A stretch of 64,000 bases of DNA from the NCBI GenBank assembly GCA_002401855.1, contig NVUH01000009.1:31651-95650 (forward strand), read 5' to 3'. The notes under the pieces are model-generated. The model ran no database searches and was not told the origin of the DNA. It saw nothing but the letters and a program-made list of their open reading frames with translations. Positions 7,502 through 17,093 of the stretch are shown here, piece by piece. The stretch is from Hyphomicrobiales bacterium (GTDB lineage Bacteria; Pseudomonadota; Alphaproteobacteria; Rhizobiales; OSC116). The translations under genes and the position numbers were made by a program. Position 1 is the stretch's first letter; every line of letters begins with the position of its first letter.

Positions 7502-9676
7502 ATGACAGATGATTTATTTGGTGGGCTATTGCAGACATCAAGCGGCGCGGAGCCGATCAAAAAACCAAATAAAAACAAAGTAAAGGCCACTGAACCGTTG
7601 GTGCAAGCCACGGCTCAAAAGCCTGTGCCTACGGCTAGTTTACCAGATGCAAAGCCCGCGACAAATAACGAATCAGTTGTGGCCGAAGCTGTACCTGAAA
7701 TCGACATGTCGAGCCAACCTGTTGGTAGAACCAAAGGCGAAGAAGCTTATGGTGCGGCTGATATCGAAATTTTAGAAGGGCTTGAGCCTGTACGCCATCG
7801 CCCTGGTATGTATATTGGCGGCACGGACGAAAAAGCTTTGCATCATTTATTTGCCGAAATTATCGACAATAGTATGGATGAAGTGGTGGCAGGCCATGCG
7901 AGCTGGATTGATATTTCGCTCGATGCTGATGGCTATGTGACGGTGACTGACAATGGCCGCGGCATGCCGATTGATCCACATCCTAAATTTGAAAACAAAT
8001 CAGCACTTGAGGTGATTTTTACCGTTTTGCATGCGGGCGGTAAATTTAACTCGGATGTTTATGAAACATCTGGCGGTTTGCATGGTGTGGGTGCATCGGT
8101 GGTGAACGCATTATCTGACGACTTGATTGTGGAAGTGGCGCGGGGGCAGCAGCTTTATCGCCAAACATTTAGCCGTGGCATACCGCAAGGTGGGCTTGAG
8201 CATTTGGGCCCGATTAAAAACCGCCGTGGCACCAAAGTGCGCTTTCATCCCGACGCACAAATTTTTGGCGCAAAGGGTAGATTTCGTGCCAGTCGGGTTT
8301 ATAAAATGGCACGCGCCAAGGCATATTTATATGGCGGCGTGCAAATTAGATGGAGCTGTGCGCCAGAATTAATTGGCGAGAATGACACCACACCGCTTAA
8401 AGAAACATTCCATTTCCCAAATGGGTTGTCGGATTATCTAGAAACGCGAATTAAGGGTAAAACCCGCATCACTGAAGAGATATTCAGAGGTAAAACCACC
8501 AAAGATGGTGGCCATGGCTCGGTCGAATGGGCGATTGCGTGGTATTTGGGTGATGGCTTTGTAAACAGTTATTGTAATACCGTACCGACCATTGATGGTG
8601 GCACGCATGAAGCGGGTATGCGAGGGGCATTGCTTAAAGGTTTGAAAGCCTATGGTGATTTAAAAAATGTGAAAAAAACCTCGCAGATTATTGGTGATGA
8701 TGTTTTGACAGGCGTGGGCATATTGCTTTCTGTATTCATTCGAGAACCTGAATTTCAAGGCCAGACCAAAGAAAAGCTTTCGAGCAGTGAAGCCACGCGT
8801 ATTGTAGAAAGCACTCTGCGTGACCCGTTTGACCATTGGTTGACATCGAACCCCAGACAAGCCGACAGATTACTTGAATGGGCGGTCGACCGTTCTGATG
8901 AACGGTTAAAACGCAAAAAAGACAAAGAGGTGAGCCGCAAAGCCGCGACGCGTAGATTGCGCCTGCCTGGCAAGCTTGCTGATTGTTCTATCAACAGCGC
9001 TAAAGGCACTGAATTATTTATTGTCGAAGGTGACAGCGCGGGCGGCAGTGCCAAACAAGCCCGTAACCGTAAAAACCAAGCCATCTTGCCATTGCGCGGT
9101 AAAATTTTGAATGTTGCCAATGCGACAGCGGCCAAATTGGCGGCGAACCAACAAATTAATGACCTTTTATTGGCATTGGGTGTGGGCACAGGTAGCAAAT
9201 ATTCAAATAGTGATTTACGTTATGAAAAAATCATTATCATGACTGATGCTGATGTTGATGGCGCGCATATTGCCTCTTTGTTGATTACATTCTTCTATCG
9301 TGAAATTCCTGATTTGATTAAAAATAAGCATTTATATTTAGCAGTGCCACCGCTTTACCGCATCACCCAAGGCGCCAAGACTTTATACGCTCGCGATGAT
9401 GACCATAAAGATGAATTGATGAAGACTGAGTTTAATGGCCGCGGTAAGATTGACATTGGGCGCTTTAAAGGCCTTGGTGAAATGATGCCCGCTCAACTAA
9501 AAGAAACCACCATGCTGGCTGAAAAACGCACTTTATTGCAAGTGGGGATTGATGAAGATGAAATTGAATTGACAGCCACAGTGGTTGAACAATTGATGGG
9601 CTCTAAACCTGAAGCACGTTTTCAATTCATCCAACAGAATGCCCAATTCGCCGATGGAGCTGAATTGGACATTTAG
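7502..9676 (+). CDS. parE: DNA topoisomerase IV subunit B
   Basis: 724 residues, longer than the usual 630-690 because of an N-terminal Ala/Pro/Lys-rich extension of about 75 residues before EILEGLEPVRHRPGMYIGG. The GHKL ATPase motifs are EIIDNSMDEV, DNGRGMPID and GGLHGVGASVVNALS. The TOPRIM domain has EGDSAGGSAKQARNR near residue 508 and TDADVDGAHI near 580. TDEKALHHLF and the absence of a gyrase B insertion support ParE over GyrB. With ParC it decatenates daughter chromosomes. The gene is monocistronic with its own promoter; the subunit C gene is not in the window. Confidence 0.93.
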   Translation: MTDDLFGGLLQTSSGAEPIKKPNKNKVKATEPLVQATAQKPVPTASLPDAKPATNNESVVAEAVPEIDMSSQPVGRTKGEEAYGAADIEILEGLEPVRHRPGMYIGGTDEKALHHLFAEIIDNSMDEVVAGHASWIDISLDADGYVTVTDNGRGMPIDPHPKFENKSALEVIFTVLHAGGKFNSDVYETSGGLHGVGASVVNALSDDLIVEVARGQQLYRQTFSRGIPQGGLEHLGPIKNRRGTKVRFHPDAQIFGAKGRFRASRVYKMARAKAYLYGGVQIRWSCAPELIGENDTTPLKETFHFPNGLSDYLETRIKGKTRITEEIFRGKTTKDGGHGSVEWAIAWYLGDGFVNSYCNTVPTIDGGTHEAGMRGALLKGLKAYGDLKNVKKTSQIIGDDVLTGVGILLSVFIREPEFQGQTKEKLSSSEATRIVESTLRDPFDHWLTSNPRQADRLLEWAVDRSDERLKRKKDKEVSRKAATRRLRLPGKLADCSINSAKGTELFIVEGDSAGGSAKQARNRKNQAILPLRGKILNVANATAAKLAANQQINDLLLALGVGTGSKYSNSDLRYEKIIIMTDADVDGAHIASLLITFFYREIPDLIKNKHLYLAVPPLYRITQGAKTLYARDDDHKDELMKTEFNGRGKIDIGRFKGLGEMMPAQLKETTMLAEKRTLLQVGIDEDEIELTATVVEQLMGSKPEARFQFIQQNAQFADGAELDI

Positions 9677-9758
9677 AATCCAACTGAAGATGCTTGAGAT
9701 TAACCATAATTTACTCAAATCTGAGTCAAACTCAATTAATCATGTTCAAAAAGCTTTG

Positions 9759-9787
9759 TTGACGACCCTTCTAATCCCCTTTATATA
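9759..9787 (+). promoter_or_regulatory. Sigma-70-type promoter before the DEAD-box helicase
   Basis: TTGACG at 9759-9764 and TATATA at 9782-9787 have the ideal 17-bp spacing. The start codon follows about 50 bp downstream, after AGGA at 9831-9834. No other gene lies between, so the helicase appears to be transcribed separately from parE. Confidence 0.6.
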
Positions 9788-9838
9788 TGCGGTATACACG
9801 TTGCGGAGCGTTAAGATTTAAATATGATTTAGGATCAA

Positions 9839-11302
9839 ATGTACATGTTATTTTCCGACCTCGGATTAAGTAAAAAAGTTACCGACACCATTGAAGAAGT
9901 TGGCTATACAGTGCCAACACCGATTCAAACCGCTGCCATTCCCGAAATTTTGAAAGGCCGCGATGTGTTGGGCATTGCCCAAACAGGTACCGGTAAAACC
10001 GCATCCTTCACATTGCCGTTGCTGACCAAATTAGAAACAGGCCGCGCCCGCGCCCGTATGCCGCGCTCGCTTATATTATGCCCGACACGTGAATTGGCAG
10101 CACAAGTATTTGAAAACTTTGAAAAATATGGCAAACGCCATAAATTATCGGTTGCGTTGCTAATAGGTGGTGTGGCATTTAAAGACCAAGAACGTATTTT
10201 AGACCGTGGTGCAGATGTATTGATTGCGACACCAGGCCGCATGATGGACCATTTCGAACGCGGCAAGCTGATGCTAACGCGGGTTGAATATTTTGTCATT
10301 GACGAAGCTGACCGTATGTTAGATATGGGCTTTATTCCTGATATTGAACGTATATCTAAACTCATACCTTTCACCCGCCAAACTTTACTTTTCTCGGCTA
10401 CTATGCCGAAGGAAATTCAAGTGCTGGCTGATAAATTTTTGCAAAACCCTGCGCGGGTTGAAGTGGCACGTGCCGCAACGACCGCCAATACAATTGAACA
10501 AAAGGTGGTTTACGCACCATCTGGGCACAAAGAAAAACGCCAATGTTTGAGAGATATATTGGGCGGAATAGAAATTAAAAATGCCATTATTTTTGCCAAT
10601 AGAAAAAAAGATGTTGAGATTATTCTTAAATCTTTATTGGTTCATAAATTTGATGTTGGTGCCCTGCATGGTGATATGGCGCAATCAGCACGTATGGAAG
10701 TTTTGGCGAAATTTAAAAATAATAAATTGCAAATTTTGGTGGCCTCTGATGTGGCGGCGCGCGGACTTGACATTCCCAATGTAAGCCATGTAATTAATTT
10801 TGATATACCCATGCAACCAGAAGATTATGTGCATCGCATTGGCCGTACTGGCCGCGCGGGACGCAGTGGTACTGCCATCTCTATGGTGACTTTTGACGAC
10901 ATAAGACAAATAAAAGCCATTGAGAAGCTAACCGAACAACCCATAAAATGGGAAGGTGAAGCGCCAAGCGAAGACGATTATGAAGCGTCATCTAAACTGC
11001 GTGGCCGCCCAGGGCGCGCTAGCCGTAATAATGGACACCGTGGCCCAGAAAAATATAAATTGGGCTCTGGTTCTCATAAACCTTCCGCCCAAAAGAATGA
11101 CCGCACTGTAAAGCCAGAGCGCTCAACTAGCCGTGTGGTTGAAAAACCTGTGGTAGAGACGCAACCCGAAGTCAAAAGCCCTAAAAGTGAAATCTCAGAA
11201 CCAAAGGTAAATGCCAAAAAACACGATAAAGACATTGTGGCATTTGGCTCAAATGACCATATTCCAGATTTTCTTTTGCGATCATCTGTTTTATCCAAAT
11301 AA
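9839..11302 (+). CDS. DEAD-box ATP-dependent RNA helicase, RhlE type
   Basis: 487 residues. All core motifs are present in order: Q motif (FSDLGL, then PTPIQ), Walker A AQTGTGKT, PTRELA, GG, TPGR, DEAD as VIDEADRMLDMGF, SAT, then ARGLDIP and HRIGRTGRAGRSG in the second RecA domain. After about residue 380 comes a basic, Arg/Lys/Pro-rich disordered tail of about 100 residues, as in RhlE-like proteins that remodel ribosomes or the degradosome. ATG at 9839 is preferred; an ATG six bases downstream is also possible. It is probably a cold- or growth-related RNA chaperone; the exact subgroup is inferred. Confidence 0.93.
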   Translation: MYMLFSDLGLSKKVTDTIEEVGYTVPTPIQTAAIPEILKGRDVLGIAQTGTGKTASFTLPLLTKLETGRARARMPRSLILCPTRELAAQVFENFEKYGKRHKLSVALLIGGVAFKDQERILDRGADVLIATPGRMMDHFERGKLMLTRVEYFVIDEADRMLDMGFIPDIERISKLIPFTRQTLLFSATMPKEIQVLADKFLQNPARVEVARAATTANTIEQKVVYAPSGHKEKRQCLRDILGGIEIKNAIIFANRKKDVEIILKSLLVHKFDVGALHGDMAQSARMEVLAKFKNNKLQILVASDVAARGLDIPNVSHVINFDIPMQPEDYVHRIGRTGRAGRSGTAISMVTFDDIRQIKAIEKLTEQPIKWEGEAPSEDDYEASSKLRGRPGRASRNNGHRGPEKYKLGSGSHKPSAQKNDRTVKPERSTSRVVEKPVVETQPEVKSPKSEISEPKVNAKKHDKDIVAFGSNDHIPDFLLRSSVLSK

Positions 11303-11432
11303 ATTACCTGTTAATTGAACCGTGCGAATTACGAACAATTTACTTTTTGATAGGAAAATTGTATTATATATGTATATTGTGATTTAAAATATCCTCAAGG
11401 GTATGTTTAGAGAAGAATATAGGGTCAGTCGT

Positions 11433-12479
11433 ATGGAAAATATCGGGCATTCACATGAAATTGCGAAGACGACTTTAGAATTTCTGAGCAAACATCAGCT
11501 TGTGTCTACACCTATTAACTTTGAGATTATCTACACTTATACCCAAGGCTATAATAAATCGCTCATATTGGCGGTAAATCAAGTCATTAGGTCGGAAGTT
11601 GGTGACAAATCGGGCGCGTTAGAAGACATTCATACAAAATTGATTTCCAGCAACGCATCGGCCAATAAGGTTGATGAAATCACCAATCAGATGGCAGATG
11701 AAGTTGATCAAGTCACAGCGATGATCTCTGCTGCTTTGGGTGAAACCAACTCATATAGTGAAAAACTTGGCGAAGTAACCGACGAACTTTCATCTAACGT
11801 TGATTCTGCTGCTGTTAAATCTATCGTTGAAAGCTTGATGCTGGCGACAGAAGATATGAAAAAGAATAGTAGCTTACTTGAAGGCAAGCTAGCCGAGTCA
11901 AACCGCCAGATCTCTGAACTAAGCGGCAGCTTATCTGAAGTGCGCGCTGAAGCTCGCACTGACCAACTTACCGGTATCGCCAATAGAAAATATTTTGACG
12001 AAACCATAGAATCGGAAATTGCCATTGCCAAAGAGAAGAAATCTGACCTTTGCGTATTGATCGGTGATATTGACCACTTTAAACGCTTTAATGATACATT
12101 TGGCCATCAGACTGGTGATCAAGTGCTTCGTTTGGTGGCATCTACATTAAGTGATGGGGTCAAAGGACGCGATATGGTGGCGCGATACGGCGGCGAAGAA
12201 TTTGCAATTATTTTGACAAAAACCGGCTTAGCCGCCGCGAAAAAAATTGCCAATAAAATCCGTAGAGCGGTTGAAGGCAAAGAATTGGTTAAACGCTCAA
12301 CTGGCGAAAATTTGGGTTCCATCACCATTTGCTTTGGCATGGCGTCTTACCGTAATGGCGAGCCAATTGATGATTTAATTGGGCGTGCAGATAACGCTTT
12401 ATACTTTGCCAAGCATTCGGGTCGCAATCAAGTTAGAACTGAAAAAGAAGTGCCTGAAGCTAGAAAAGCCCTAGCTTAA
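11433..12479 (+). CDS. GGDEF diguanylate cyclase
   Basis: 348 residues from the ATG at 11433, which has AGGG eight bases upstream; an in-frame ATG at 11403 has poorly placed ribosome signals. The N-terminal about 170 residues are helical and soluble, with a coiled coil near residues 90-170. The GGDEF domain starts at RTDQLTGIANRKYFDE and has the active-site loop RYGGEEFA near residue 251, so c-di-GMP synthesis is expected. The inhibitory I-site five residues before GGEEF reads KGRD, giving KxxD rather than RxxD. The lack of a membrane segment suggests a cytosolic input. It is monocistronic. Confidence 0.9.
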   Translation: MENIGHSHEIAKTTLEFLSKHQLVSTPINFEIIYTYTQGYNKSLILAVNQVIRSEVGDKSGALEDIHTKLISSNASANKVDEITNQMADEVDQVTAMISAALGETNSYSEKLGEVTDELSSNVDSAAVKSIVESLMLATEDMKKNSSLLEGKLAESNRQISELSGSLSEVRAEARTDQLTGIANRKYFDETIESEIAIAKEKKSDLCVLIGDIDHFKRFNDTFGHQTGDQVLRLVASTLSDGVKGRDMVARYGGEEFAIILTKTGLAAAKKIANKIRRAVEGKELVKRSTGENLGSITICFGMASYRNGEPIDDLIGRADNALYFAKHSGRNQVRTEKEVPEARKALA

Positions 12480-12490
12480 TCTGCTGACAT

Positions 12491-12847
12491 TCATTTACTT
12501 TTAGATTTTTTTTTTGGTTTTTTGGCGCGCAAAGCGGCGTCATATGCATCATGTGCCCATAAAGCAAATTCATCTATATCTTCTATAACGGTTTCGGGCA
12601 CCGTCCAAAAACTCACATAAATGGTTTTATCAGCTTTTTGATAGGTGAATTGTTGACTATCCGCGCTTTTAAAGCGTTGCAAATTTTGCTCATCGGCTTT
12701 GAGATAAAGCTCATCATCGAATATCAAGCCAAAATTGAGATTGTCCTTAAGCACCGCATGCCCGCCAAATAGGCGCTTGGTTGTGACATCGGCAAAGTCG
12801 GATAGTTGATCGACGATCCAATCGACATATTCTGGGTTTGTTGGCAT
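12491..12847 (-). CDS. TfoX N-terminal domain protein, last gene of the suf operon
   Basis: A 118-residue protein with the TfoX/Sxy N-terminal fold: TTKRLFGGHAVLKDNLNFGLIFDDELYLKAD, then the beta region around YVSFWTVPETV. It ends in a lysine-rich tail. Only the N-terminal domain is present; the helical C-terminal domain of E. coli Sxy is absent. The ATG overlaps the sufA stop by one base (TAATG), so translation is coupled to the Fe-S operon. Full-length TfoX regulates competence in gammaproteobacteria; stand-alone domains have no settled role. Confidence 0.85.
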   Translation of the reverse strand: MPTNPEYVDWIVDQLSDFADVTTKRLFGGHAVLKDNLNFGLIFDDELYLKADEQNLQRFKSADSQQFTYQKADKTIYVSFWTVPETVIEDIDEFALWAHDAYDAALRAKKPKKKSKSK

Positions 12848-13230
12848 TAGGCGCGGGCTTTGACTAACGTCAGGTCTGAAACTGGAGTTAGCTCAACTGA
12901 TTCGCCACAGCCGCAAGAGCTGGTTTGATTGGGGTTGGTGAAGGTGAATTTTGATGACATTTTTTCGGTCACAAAATCCATTTCCGTACCCAATAGGAAT
13001 AAAAGCGCTTTTGAATCAATGAGTACCGTGACGCCATTGGTTTTAATCACTTCATCCAACGGTTCGATTGATTCGGCATATTCCATGACATATTCAAAAC
13101 CAGCACAGCCACCTTTTTTGATGCCAACACGCAGGCCAATCACTTCATCGCCCATGTCTTGCATGATTTCTTTGACGCGGTTTGCCGCGCGGTCGGTTAA
13201 TGTCAAACTTGTAAATTTAGTCATAATCAT
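12847..13230 (-). CDS. sufA: Fe-S cluster carrier of the A type
   Basis: 127 residues (or 125 from the second Met at 13224). The three cluster-binding cysteines of the IscA/SufA family are present: Cys42 in KKGGCAGF and Cys106/Cys108 in SSCGCGES. It carries assembled Fe-S clusters from the SufBCD scaffold to target enzymes. It sits 12 bp after sufT and overlaps the TfoX gene. The position in a suf operon supports the name sufA; ErpA-like function cannot be excluded from sequence alone. Confidence 0.93.
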   Translation of the reverse strand: MIMTKFTSLTLTDRAANRVKEIMQDMGDEVIGLRVGIKKGGCAGFEYVMEYAESIEPLDEVIKTNGVTVLIDSKALLFLLGTEMDFVTEKMSSKFTFTNPNQTSSCGCGESVELTPVSDLTLVKARA

Positions 13231-13242
13231 TCCATAATAGGC

Positions 13243-13755
13243 TTAAAACATATTAAGAGCAACTTTTGCTTCATCGCTCATTCTTTCTGGGCCCCAAGGT
13301 GGGTCGAACACCAGCTCAACACTGGCATCGGATATGCCTGGTACATTGCGCGCTGCATCCTCGATCCAACCTGGCATTTCGCCTGCTACAGGGCAGCCTG
13401 GCGCGGTCAGTGTCATGACGATGTCGACTTTACGGTCATCATCAATATCCACTTTATAGATAAGGCCTAATTCGTAAATATCAACGGGGATTTCGGGGTC
13501 ATAGACGGTTTTAAATGCGGCAATTAAATCATCGGTGAAGCGCATAAGCTCTTCTTCGCTTAAGGCTGATGATTCGATGTCAGGTTTATTGGCTTCATCG
13601 CCTGCATAGAATTCGCCTTTAATGGCGGCGTCTAGGGCTGGATTTTTTGGTTTTTCTTCTTCGGGCAAGAAATCGAACTCATCTTTTTGATCATGCGGAT
13701 GGTTTTGACCATGCATCACGGCTGCCAGTTGTTCTTCGGTAAATTTTTTCACCAT
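13243..13755 (-). CDS. sufT: SUF-associated MIP18/DUF59 protein (SufT)
   Basis: 170 residues from the ATG at 13755; longer readings would run into sufS. The first 65 residues are acidic and probably disordered. The DUF59 domain begins near LIAAFKTVYDPEIPVDIYELGL, and has the conserved cysteine in TLTAPGCPVAGEMPGWI. It ends VELVFDPPWGPERMSDEAK. Proteins of this family assist maturation of Fe-S proteins. It lies between sufS and sufA, the normal alphaproteobacterial position. Confidence 0.9.
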   Translation of the reverse strand: MVKKFTEEQLAAVMHGQNHPHDQKDEFDFLPEEEKPKNPALDAAIKGEFYAGDEANKPDIESSALSEEELMRFTDDLIAAFKTVYDPEIPVDIYELGLIYKVDIDDDRKVDIVMTLTAPGCPVAGEMPGWIEDAARNVPGISDASVELVFDPPWGPERMSDEAKVALNMF

Positions 13756-13786
13756 AATATCACTCACTTTCTTACATAAAGAGGAC

Positions 13787-15022
13787 TCACATAAAGAAGG
13801 TTTGGGCTTTTTTAACTGCCGCAACCAATCTATCAATGTCATTTTCATCATTATATAGGCCAAAAGACGCCCTACATGTGGCGGTTTTGCCAAAAAAATC
13901 TAATACTGGTTGGGCGCAATGGCTGCCTGCCCGCACCGCCACGCCTTCGCGGTCGATGATGGTGCTGATGTCATGTGGATGCACATCGCCGACGCTGAAC
14001 GAAATGATTGCACCTTTATGGTCGGCCTCACCAGTGATGCTGAGGCTGTTGATTTTTTTCAGCTCTTCGGTGGCGATTTTAAGCAGGTTGTTTTCGTGTG
14101 CCATGATGTTTTGGCGGCCGATGCCCATTATATATTCGAGCGCGGTGCCGAGTGCAATGGCTTCGACAATGGCGGGTGTGCCTGCTTCGAAGCGATGCGG
14201 GGCATCTAAATAGGTGATTTTATCTTGGGTGACCATGTCAATCATCTCGCCGCCGCCTAGAAATGGTGGCAGGGCATTGAGTAGGTCTTGCTTGCCATAT
14301 AGGATGCCGATGCCTGAGGGACCGTAGGTTTTATGGCCGGTGAAGACGAAAAAATCGGCATCTAAATCTTGCACATCTATATCCATATGTACGGCAGATT
14401 GTGAACCATCGACCAGCACTTTAACGCCATGCTCGTGCGCAATTTCGATGATTTTTTTCATTGGCGTGATGGTGCCAATGGCGTTGGACATATGGGTGAT
14501 GGCGACCAATTTGGTTTTGCTGGTGAAGAGTTTTTTATACTCATCAAGCAGGAAATTGCCTTGTTGATCGATGGGTGACCATTTTAGCACCGCGCCGTTA
14601 CGTTCGCGTAAGAAATGCCAAGGCACAATGTTGGAATGATGCTCCATAACTGAGATGATGATCTCATCGCCCTCGGAAATTTGCGCAGGCCTGCTGGATG
14701 TAGCTTGGCCTAAAGATGCGGCGACTAGGTTAATCGCTTCGGTGGCGTTTTTGGTGAAAACCACTTCATTTTCGGATTTGGCATTGATGAATTTTTGTAC
14801 AATGCGGCGCGAATCTTCGAACTTTTGGGTCGATGTGTTGGATAGATAATGTAGGCCGCGATGGACATTGGCATATTCAACACCAAAGCCTTTTTGAATG
14901 GCATCTAGCACTATTTGCGGTTTTTGGGCGGAGGCGCCATTGTCTAAATAAGTTAGTGGTTTGCCATAGATTTCGCGGCTAAGAATCGGGAAATCGGCTC
15001 TGATTTTTGCTACGTCATACAT
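13787..15022 (-). CDS. sufS: Cysteine desulfurase, SufS type
   Basis: 411 residues. The PLP lysine is Lys231 in FTGHKTYGPSG and the persulfide cysteine is Cys369 in AVRAGSHCAQP, the group II (SufS/CsdA) context with a short loop. The opening FPILSREIYGKPLTYLDN also fits SufS. It mobilises sulfur from cysteine for the SufBCD scaffold. No sufE or sufU gene is visible in the operon. Another cysteine desulfurase of IscS type is encoded upstream in the same operon. Confidence 0.95.
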   Translation of the reverse strand: MYDVAKIRADFPILSREIYGKPLTYLDNGASAQKPQIVLDAIQKGFGVEYANVHRGLHYLSNTSTQKFEDSRRIVQKFINAKSENEVVFTKNATEAINLVAASLGQATSSRPAQISEGDEIIISVMEHHSNIVPWHFLRERNGAVLKWSPIDQQGNFLLDEYKKLFTSKTKLVAITHMSNAIGTITPMKKIIEIAHEHGVKVLVDGSQSAVHMDIDVQDLDADFFVFTGHKTYGPSGIGILYGKQDLLNALPPFLGGGEMIDMVTQDKITYLDAPHRFEAGTPAIVEAIALGTALEYIMGIGRQNIMAHENNLLKIATEELKKINSLSITGEADHKGAIISFSVGDVHPHDISTIIDREGVAVRAGSHCAQPVLDFFGKTATCRASFGLYNDENDIDRLVAAVKKAQTFFM

Positions 15023-15025
15023 ATA

Positions 15026-16309
15026 TCAGGCCTCCAAATGGGCGTTGAGCCACACGGTGATTAGTTTATCGGCAGCGATGTTAAGCGCTTCGGGTAATTC
15101 GTCCGAAATCTCGGCAACAAAGGCGTGAATCAGCAAGCGTTGGGCGATTTTTTTGGGAATGCCGCGGGCGCGCAGATAGAATAGAGTGTCTTCATCCAAT
15201 GCGCCAACTGTTGCGCCATGGGCACATTCGACATCATCGGCATAAATTTCTAGCTCTGGTTTGGTGCTGATGCTGGCATCATCGGACAATAAAATGCTTT
15301 GTGACATTTGTTGTCCATCGGTTTTTTGGGCGTCTATCGCCACGATCACTTTGCCTTGGAAAATGGCATGAGCTTTATCGTCAATCACGTTTTTAAAACG
15401 TTGGAAGCTGATGTTTTCGGGCAATTTATGATGCACTACATAGCTGTTATCGATATGTTGTTCGCCGCCTGCTAATACCGCGCCAGAGATTTTTAAATCC
15501 ATGTTCGAGCCGTTGCAATATAGGTCACCTTCGCGGCGTGTCCATGCGCCGCCAATGGCTAAGGCGGTTGAATTTAATTCGACTTTATCGGCATAATCGC
15601 CTTCGGTGCGGCAGATATTGACGGCTTTATCATTCTCGCCGTTGACCACGAAATGGGTGAGATTGGCGGCAGTGGCGAGCTTAAAATTGAAATGATGCAG
15701 GTTAAAGCTAGGCTCGTCATCTAGGTTGATGTGGCTTTCAATCAATGTGGCTGTCACATTGTCGGCAAGGCTAATATAATGACGGTTGAAATGCGCCACA
15801 TTTGATTGGCCTGAGCTGACGAAGATAAGATGGATTGGCTTGTCGCTGGATTCTTCTATGTCTAGGCATATGCCGTCACGCCACATGGCACGGGTGAGAT
15901 TGTCGATGTGGTTTCCATTATCAGCTCGCTTTAGGTTTTCAGCTGCCCAAGTGGGGGCGCTGTCAGCTAAAGACGCACCTGTATCGGAAAGATCAGCGCG
16001 CAATTTACCGTCGACAAAAACGATGCTTTGATAATCGGCTTCATCAAACGCTGCAATGGTGGGATGAGCTTTGATTTGCGCCAAACTTACCTTGCTGTCA
16101 GCTGCGCCGTAAGCTTGGCTCTTGCCAAATTTGCGTCTTAGGTCTGAATAATGGTAAAATTCCACGCGTTTGGTGGCTATGCCACTGGCCTTTAGCCATG
16201 CATTTGCAGCCTCACGGCCTTCGGCTTTGGGCAAGCTGTTTTTTTGCGCTTCAAAAGCTCCAAAAAAAGCTAGTTCACCTGTCGAATATTTTATAGTTTT
16301 CACTGTCAT
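15026..16309 (-). CDS. sufD: Fe-S cluster assembly scaffold protein SufD
   Basis: 427 residues from the ATG at 16309; an earlier ATG at 16339 would overlap sufC. The C-terminal half is the right-handed beta-helix core shared with SufB: HIDNSYVVHHKLPENISFQRFK, FQGKVIV, then DDVECAHGATVGALDEDTLFYLRARGIP. The histidine in CAHGAT matches the residue that cooperates with SufB cysteine in cluster formation. It forms SufBC2D with the two upstream genes. It is adjacent to sufS (3-bp gap). Confidence 0.95.
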   Translation of the reverse strand: MTVKTIKYSTGELAFFGAFEAQKNSLPKAEGREAANAWLKASGIATKRVEFYHYSDLRRKFGKSQAYGAADSKVSLAQIKAHPTIAAFDEADYQSIVFVDGKLRADLSDTGASLADSAPTWAAENLKRADNGNHIDNLTRAMWRDGICLDIEESSDKPIHLIFVSSGQSNVAHFNRHYISLADNVTATLIESHINLDDEPSFNLHHFNFKLATAANLTHFVVNGENDKAVNICRTEGDYADKVELNSTALAIGGAWTRREGDLYCNGSNMDLKISGAVLAGGEQHIDNSYVVHHKLPENISFQRFKNVIDDKAHAIFQGKVIVAIDAQKTDGQQMSQSILLSDDASISTKPELEIYADDVECAHGATVGALDEDTLFYLRARGIPKKIAQRLLIHAFVAEISDELPEALNIAADKLITVWLNAHLEA

Positions 16310-16325
16310 ATTTTTATCTTTAAAT

Positions 16326-17072
16326 TTATGCAGATGCAATTATGTCTTTATAACCATCACGTTCTAGCTCGTGTGCCAATTCGGCACCGCCAGATTTAAC
16401 GATTTTACCGTCTACCAAAATATGTACAAAATCTGGTTTGATATAATCGAGCAGGCGCTGATAATGGGTGATGATGAGCATGGCGCGGTCTGGCGAGCGC
16501 AGGCTATTGACGCCATCGGCAACCACTCGTAGGGCGTCGATGTCTAGGCCTGAATCGGTTTCATCTAAAATACATAGGCTTGGTTCTAGCAGTAGCATTT
16601 GCAAGATTTCATTACGTTTTTTCTCGCCACCTGAAAAGCCAACATTTAACGGACGGCGCAACATTTCTGGCGTGACGTTAAGTTGTTGAGCTTTTTCTTT
16701 GACTAGTTTCATGAAATTTGGTGTGCTTAGTTCGTCTTGACCGCGTTGTTTGCGTTGGGCGTTGATGGACTCTTTTAGGAAGGTCATGGTGGCAACACCT
16801 GGGATTTCTAGCGGGTATTGGAATGACAGAAACAGGCCTTTGGCGGCGCGTTCTTCAATCTCTAACTCAAACAGGTCTTCGCCATGAAATGACACACTAC
16901 CGCCATCGACTTCATAATCGGCTTGGCCAGCCAAAACATTGGCAAGGGTGGATTTACCCGCGCCATTGGGGCCCATAATGGCATGCACTTCACCCGCATT
17001 TATGGTGAGGTTTAAGCCTTTTAAGATGGGCTTTTCTTCGACAGAAGCCTGTAAATTTTTAATTTCTAACAT
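16326..17072 (-). CDS. sufC: Fe-S assembly ATPase SufC
   Basis: 248 residues, ABC-type ATPase. Walker A is GPNGAGKST, the signature is FSGGEKKRNEILQM, and Walker B is LCILDETDSGLD, followed by the H-loop IITHYQR. The DETDSGLDID sequence is specific for SufC among ABC ATPases. It drives conformational change in SufBD during cluster assembly in the cytosol. It lies 21 bp after sufB and 16 bp before sufD. Confidence 0.97.
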   Translation of the reverse strand: MLEIKNLQASVEEKPILKGLNLTINAGEVHAIMGPNGAGKSTLANVLAGQADYEVDGGSVSFHGEDLFELEIEERAAKGLFLSFQYPLEIPGVATMTFLKESINAQRKQRGQDELSTPNFMKLVKEKAQQLNVTPEMLRRPLNVGFSGGEKKRNEILQMLLLEPSLCILDETDSGLDIDALRVVADGVNSLRSPDRAMLIITHYQRLLDYIKPDFVHILVDGKIVKSGGAELAHELERDGYKDIIASA

Positions 17073-17093
17073 ATATTTTTATCCTTGCGCGTC

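Noticed and set aside
13755-13893. Longer sufT start extending into the end of sufS
   Set aside because: It would overlap sufS by over 100 bp; the ATG at 13755 fits the operon spacing.
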